Shown here: positions 60,109 to 64,000 of the stretch, one piece after another
How positions within the stretch are numbered: the first letter of the stretch is position 1
How the letters are laid out: every line of letters starts with the position of its first letter
DNA from: SYLG01 sp965226945
Lineage (GTDB): Bacteria; Planctomycetota; Planctomycetia; Gemmatales; Gemmataceae
DNA length: 64,000 nucleotides
Direction: 5' to 3'
NCBI GenBank assembly: GCA_965226945.1
Contig: OZ245717.1
Coordinates: 248,001 to 312,000, forward strand
Position numbers and translations under genes: made by a program
The notes under the pieces: generated by a model
Database searches by the model: none
Told to the model about the DNA's origin: nothing
The model's input: only the letters and a program-made list of their open reading frames with translations

Positions 60109-60874
60109 TCCAAAATCCTGAGAGAATCAGAAGGGCGATTCTGGCGAAGCTCTGGGCGCCGACCGGCGAAATACCGACGCTTCTCAATTCACGCTACATC
60201 GGCCCCCACATCAATTCAAGTTGGCCGATTCCCCGGCGCGGAGGGCGAATCCTACCGCGAAACGCTCGCCCAAAGGGCGACGCCACGCCGCGCATTTTTC
60301 CCGAAAAAGGACTTTGACGATCCATTGGGTCAACAAACTCGCCACGCCGACGCGCGCCGCGGGCCTAAAAAACTACGGGTACGTAGATTTTTGATCGGCC
60401 CCAAGAAAGATCTTCACACTCCCACGGGTCAGCGCCGCGCGATTCGATACCAGCCCCGCATACCACGGCGAACGGCCCCTTCAACCGGGCCCGTTCCTTA
60501 AGGAATATTTAGATAAAAATTCTCATTTTTTGCCAAAAAAGGACACGGTTTGGCTCGGCGAGGCCATCATCGGCGCGCGCGCAAGACCCGACCTGGCCCA
60601 GCAATGTTTGGGCAAAGGAAATGAATTGCCAGGCCTCGAATGCCTATACTGGAGTATAAGCCCGATTTTGGGTGCCTACCTCTTCCCGAGATCATTTCCA
60701 CGGAACCGGCGGACATCAAGCCTTGGGTGGCGTCGCTTGCACCCAGTGCCTTTCCTGCAATTCACCCGGACAAGTGGTGAGCAGAGAATCGCCCGGTCGA
60801 TCCAACGCCAACTCAGGAAGAATTCTGCCTTCACCGGCGTTTCCGCGATGATCGGCCGCAACGAGGTACCGTCG
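60109..60874. other. intergenic region between kinase genes
   Basis: A divergent promoter region of 766 bp. It holds a palindrome TATACTGGAGTATA at 60645-60658 and a shorter one, CTACGGGTACGTAG, near 60374-60390. The frame leading into the downstream gene is open from 60530, but its residues look non-coding. A regulator operator at the first palindrome is possible. Confidence 0.4.
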
Positions 60875-61615
60875 ATGGCCCCTGGCAAGATCAGTGCAAA
60901 AGTTCCGATTCCCGAGCCCCACCGTTTGCTCGCCTACGTGGCCGAGCTGGAACTGGAAGTCGACCGCCTGCGCAAGCAGGGCAGTTTCATGCTGCAGGAA
61001 GTGCGGGTAGGCCTGCGGCGAATCAAGCTTGCCGCGGGCCGAGCCGAGGGCCCAAACGAAACCGAGGCGGCCATCAAAGATCTGGTGGCCGTTCTGGACG
61101 ACCTCAACGATCCACCCGGCTATCACCCCGCGCACGATCAGGTCGTCCCGATCGCCATCCGGGCGATGGCCGCGCAAATCTACCGCGCCCAGCGGCGATT
61201 GACCGGCAATTCCGCGGTCACGCTCAAACTGGAACTGGAGGTGGACCATGTCGATTGGTTCGCCGGCCGCCTCAGGCACATCCTCGAAAACCTCTTCTCC
61301 AACGCGCTACGCTACCACGACCCGGATAAATCGGAGGCCTGGTTGCTTCTTGGGGTGCGTGCCACGAATGAGGCCTATGCGTTCCGCGTCCTGGACAATG
61401 GAATCGGCCTCCCCGCCGCAGCGGCCGGCCCGGCGTTTGAACTATTGTCCCGCGCCGCGCCCGTCAGAGAAACAGGCATCGGCGTCGGCCTGCAGGTCGT
61501 GCGCATGCTCGTGGAACAAAGCGGGGGTACCCTCACGGCGAGTTCGGAGGAAGGGCGCGGGACCGAGATCGTCCTCACCCTGCCTCGTTATGACCTGACC
61601 GACTTCCTGCTTTGA
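60875..61615 (+). CDS. histidine-kinase-like ATPase without a DHp domain
   Basis: A 246-residue soluble protein with a HATPase_c domain: N box HILENLFSNALRYHD, G1 box VLDNGIGLP, G2 box GIGVGLQVVRMLVEQSGGTL and a final GTEIVLTLPR. The helical part before it (LLAYVAELELEVDRLRKQGS, MLQEVRVGLRRIKLAAGRAE) has no phospho-acceptor histidine motif. It may be an anti-sigma-type or orphan kinase that acts on a separate partner. I chose the ATG at 60875 because GAGGT lies 7 bases upstream; an ATG at 60848 is also possible. Confidence 0.85.
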   Translation: MAPGKISAKVPIPEPHRLLAYVAELELEVDRLRKQGSFMLQEVRVGLRRIKLAAGRAEGPNETEAAIKDLVAVLDDLNDPPGYHPAHDQVVPIAIRAMAAQIYRAQRRLTGNSAVTLKLELEVDHVDWFAGRLRHILENLFSNALRYHDPDKSEAWLLLGVRATNEAYAFRVLDNGIGLPAAAAGPAFELLSRAAPVRETGIGVGLQVVRMLVEQSGGTLTASSEEGRGTEIVLTLPRYDLTDFLL

Positions 61616-61748
61616 TCGAACAGTCCGACGAGGTCACGAACGCGGGATCTAACCCGAAGGCGTTCCCGGTGCCCGCAAGCCACGCGGAGCATGCACCGGA
61701 GCCGTTCCCAGGATCGATGGCCGCGCGGCGTCGATTCTCGCAATAACG

Positions 61749-62741
61749 ATGGTTGTGGCTACCGCGGTTTTGAAGAGGCTTGCCTTGCTCGACATACCCG
61801 AATCGCTCGAAGTTGACCCTACCGAGTCCATGCCCGTGGGCGCCAGCCACCGAACGCCGGCTCCCCTGGCCATCCAGTTCTTGACGCTCGTCGCGATCGT
61901 GGTTCCCTTGCTCGGGGTGATCGCCGCGCCGTTTTTCGTGTGGGCCTGGGGATTTGGCTGGACCGATCTGGGCCTGCTCTTGGGCATGTACCTGCTGACG
62001 GCCTTCGGAATCACCGTGGGGTTTCACCGGCTGTTTGTCCATCGTTCTTTCGACACCTACACCTGGATCAAATTCCTCTGGGCCATCCTGGGGTCGATGG
62101 CGGTTCAGGGGACCTTGTTCCACTGGGTGGCCATGCATCGCCGCCACCACCAGCACAGCGATCGCCCCGGAGACCCCCATTCGCCTCATCAAGAGGGCGA
62201 AAGCCTGCTCGGGTTCCTGCGAGGCCTTTACCATGCCCATGTCGGCTGGTTCTTCCAGGGTGATCCGCCCAACCTTGACCGCTATGTCCCCGACCTCAGC
62301 CGCAGCTCGGTACTTTGGGTCGCGAATCGCCTATTTCCGCTCTGGGTCGCGCTTGGTCTTCTGTTGCCGGCGTTGCTCGGCGGTCTGATCACCCTGACCT
62401 GGGGCGGTGTTTTGACCGGCTTGATCTGGGGCGGCTTAGTCCGCCTTTTCCTCGTCCATCATGTAACCTGGAGCGTCAATTCCGCCTGTCATCTGTGGGG
62501 CTTTCAGCCCTTTGCCAGCAATGATCTGAGCCGGGATAATGTTTTGTTTGGCATTCTGGCGATGGGCGAAGGCTGGCACAACACGCATCACGCCTTCCCC
62601 TCGTCGGCACGCCATGGACTAAGCTGGTGGAAACTCGACGTAAGCTACTGGGTCATCCGCACGCTCGCCCTGCTCGGCCTTGCCTGGAACCTGAAATTGC
62701 CCTCGGCGGAACTTCAAGCCCGCAAACGCAACATCGGCTGA
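61749..62741 (+). CDS. acyl-CoA/fatty acid desaturase family protein
   Basis: A 330-residue membrane-bound di-iron desaturase of the delta-9 type. The three histidine boxes are complete: HRLFVH (93-98), HRRHH (130-134) and HNTHH (277-281). Hydrophobic segments occur near 40-65, 72-90, 108-125, 190-215 and 220-240. It introduces a double bond into fatty acyl chains and adjusts membrane fluidity. An ATG at residue 28 is an alternative start. It is transcribed from its own region, 133 bp after the kinase-like gene. Confidence 0.93.
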   Translation: MVVATAVLKRLALLDIPESLEVDPTESMPVGASHRTPAPLAIQFLTLVAIVVPLLGVIAAPFFVWAWGFGWTDLGLLLGMYLLTAFGITVGFHRLFVHRSFDTYTWIKFLWAILGSMAVQGTLFHWVAMHRRHHQHSDRPGDPHSPHQEGESLLGFLRGLYHAHVGWFFQGDPPNLDRYVPDLSRSSVLWVANRLFPLWVALGLLLPALLGGLITLTWGGVLTGLIWGGLVRLFLVHHVTWSVNSACHLWGFQPFASNDLSRDNVLFGILAMGEGWHNTHHAFPSSARHGLSWWKLDVSYWVIRTLALLGLAWNLKLPSAELQARKRNIG

Positions 62742-63036
62742 TCGCTCTCGCGACAGAACCGGCGCACTGCCGACGGGTTGTGGCACACCGACGTTGGCGA
62801 AGCCCGCGATCGATCTCGCCGTGCGAATCCCAGTCGGACTGGCACGCGGCAGGCAGCCAGGGAAATCTCTTCACGCCAAACCGGACCGAAGGCTCGCGGC
62901 CGGATCGACACGGCCTCTTGCCCGCGGCGCCCCATCCCAAGATCTTCTTCCCCCGTTCAGCGCTTTGCCAAAAAGATCGCCCGGCCAGCTCTCGCGGCCT
63001 TCGTGGCGCCGGGAGGGTGCAACAGGTTTGGCCCCC

Positions 63037-63330
63037 TCAAGCGTAGAGCTTTTGAATGGGCGGATTGGCGCTGAGAATGTCCCCCTCTGGCGAGGATTGC
63101 ACGAAGTAGCTATGCGCGACGATCAAGTTGGACGCATCGGGGCCCGTGAGGACGTTGACTCGGTAACAATGGTCCCAAAGGAGCCGTACGACCACATCGA
63201 TCAGATGGGGAGGCCGGCCCAATAACGACAAGGTGCGGCTCCTGATGCGACCGCCGACAGAGGGGCGCTCGTGGTTTGCTTCATCACTTTGCAGTTCGCC
63301 TTCCGGCGATTCGACCCGATTTTTGCGCAT
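63037..63330 (-). CDS. small protein of unknown function, 97 aa
   Basis: A 97-residue protein with a basic N-terminal half and a beta-rich C-terminal half (DVVVRLLWDHCYRVNVLTGP, LIVAHSYFVQSSPEGDILSA). I do not recognise a family. The ATG is well supported by AGGAG 8 bases upstream. It is convergent with the desaturase gene; the 295 bp between them hold nothing I can support. Confidence 0.55.
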   Translation of the reverse strand: MRKNRVESPEGELQSDEANHERPSVGGRIRSRTLSLLGRPPHLIDVVVRLLWDHCYRVNVLTGPDASNLIVAHSYFVQSSPEGDILSANPPIQKLYA

Positions 63331-64000
63331 GACCCCATCTCCTGTTCGTGTCTTTCCCTACCGACGAGCCAGTGCTCGCCGTGAATTTGGCTTCGTCGTT
63401 TTGGAGAGGGATTGGGTCCCCATCGCGCAACCTCGCGCCCGAGGCTTTCGCTCACTTCAGACGGCTCTAAGTGACATCGGCGGTTGGGTGGACCAACAAA
63501 AGCGGCGGTCGAGGCCACCGTTTCCAAACGATTCGGAATTGGGAAGGCGTTGGGAACCGTGACGGATTCGTTCTCTCCCTTCAATCCTATGCATCCTGGC
63601 CGAAAAAGATGGCATTTCTCTCGAATTAAAACCGGCATTTGAAGGGGAAGGCGCAAAGGGACCAAGGACGCAAAGAGGGGTGAAGAAAGGGTTTTAACGC
63701 AAATTGCGCTAAGGGACCCAAGGCGCAAAGAGGGGTGAAATGAAAAGACATTGAACGCAAAGTGCGCAAAGGGACCAAGGACGCAAAGAGGGCTTTTTCT
63801 TCGGGTCGCCGCGTGAAACGGGACGACCAAGCCCGAGATTGCCTTCCAATCGGGCGGTCCCATGAGTGCGTGTAAGTCACCCGAATCATGTGACCGACAA
63901 ACCCAATCGGAGAGACATCAGCCCCATACTTTCAGAGAAAAGCCGAGGAGTAGGAACCGGTGTTGTGAGGCCGTGCAGGGCCGATCGCAAAGCCTTGTCC
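63331..64000. other. right end of window: spacer with three dispersed repeats
   Basis: No gene is supported. From about 63640 to 63800 there are three copies of the AACGCAAAGTGCGCAAAGGG family (with GACCAAGGACGCAAAGAGGG), the same family as at 57.7-58.5 kb. The remainder has no good start sites or recognisable coding content; an upstream part of another gene beyond the window edge cannot be excluded. Confidence 0.45.

Noticed and set aside
60530..60874. N-terminal extension of the HATPase gene
   Set aside because: Residues before 60848 are low-complexity and basic without a plausible start or ribosome binding site; GAGGT before 60875 gives a better start.
63201..63863. Minus-strand 220-codon frame at the right end
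   Set aside because: It runs through three dispersed repeats and overlaps the better supported 97-residue gene; residues repeat with the DNA repeats.
1..64000. tRNA, rRNA and riboswitch genes
   Set aside because: I looked for conserved tRNA arms and rRNA segments by eye and saw none; a covariance-model scan was not possible here.

Overview
The window looks like a chromosomal segment from a planctomycete, most likely of the Gemmata/Isosphaera type. The basis is the combination of a DUF1501 protein paired with a PSCyt1/DUF1549/DUF1553 surface protein, ECF sigma factors fused to very long WD40 extensions, a Hanks-type kinase, a divergent flagellar cluster with MotE and reduced switch proteins, and GC-rich dispersed repeats. 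I could run no database search, so this assignment rests on family knowledge only.

Layout. 1-1.6 kb: the left end of an arsenic-type operon on the minus strand (ArsR regulator, aquaporin, DUF6428 protein). 1.9-18 kb: a long flagellar block, all minus strand, read from high to low coordinates: flgB, flgC, fliE, fliF, fliG-like, fliH, fliI, fliJ, motE-like, fliO, fliP, fliQ, fliR, flhB, flhA, then fliA, a coiled-coil lipoprotein, fliM and fliN. It covers rod start, MS ring, export gate, export ATPase, switch and sigma-28; hook, filament, stator and chemotaxis genes are absent from the window. 18-23 kb: the DUF1549/DUF1553 and DUF1501 pair and a small DUF4236 protein. 23.3-34.6 kb: two tandem paralogues of about 1,790 residues (ECF sigma, membrane segments, WD40 array, membrane segment, zinc ribbon), each preceded by the same promoter-like element.

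35-47 kb is repeat-rich accessory DNA. It has a CAP-domain protein, a DUF1016/YhcG-type nuclease with palindromic insertions in its reading frame, an Imm42-like protein, a Fic protein, a 419-bp tandem duplication of a four-helix-bundle gene, and a glyoxalase-fold (VOC) gene. The 3' end of the VOC gene has been copied several times in tandem, and one copy was later split by an IS3-type element. 46.9-57.2 kb is a defence island on the minus strand. It is a type I restriction-modification operon transcribed hsdR, hsdS, PtuA-like ATPase, PtuB-like HNH nuclease, hsdM, with stop/start overlaps or 0-2 bp gaps throughout. An AT-rich gene for a PD-(D/E)XK-like protein of unknown function lies just upstream. 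The Septu-like pair inside the restriction operon is the most interesting system in the window.

57.4-64 kb holds a degraded membrane-protein gene, many short dispersed repeats, a Ser/Thr kinase, a histidine-kinase-type ATPase lacking a phospho-acceptor domain, a fatty-acid desaturase and a small unknown gene. I saw no tRNA, rRNA or CRISPR array.
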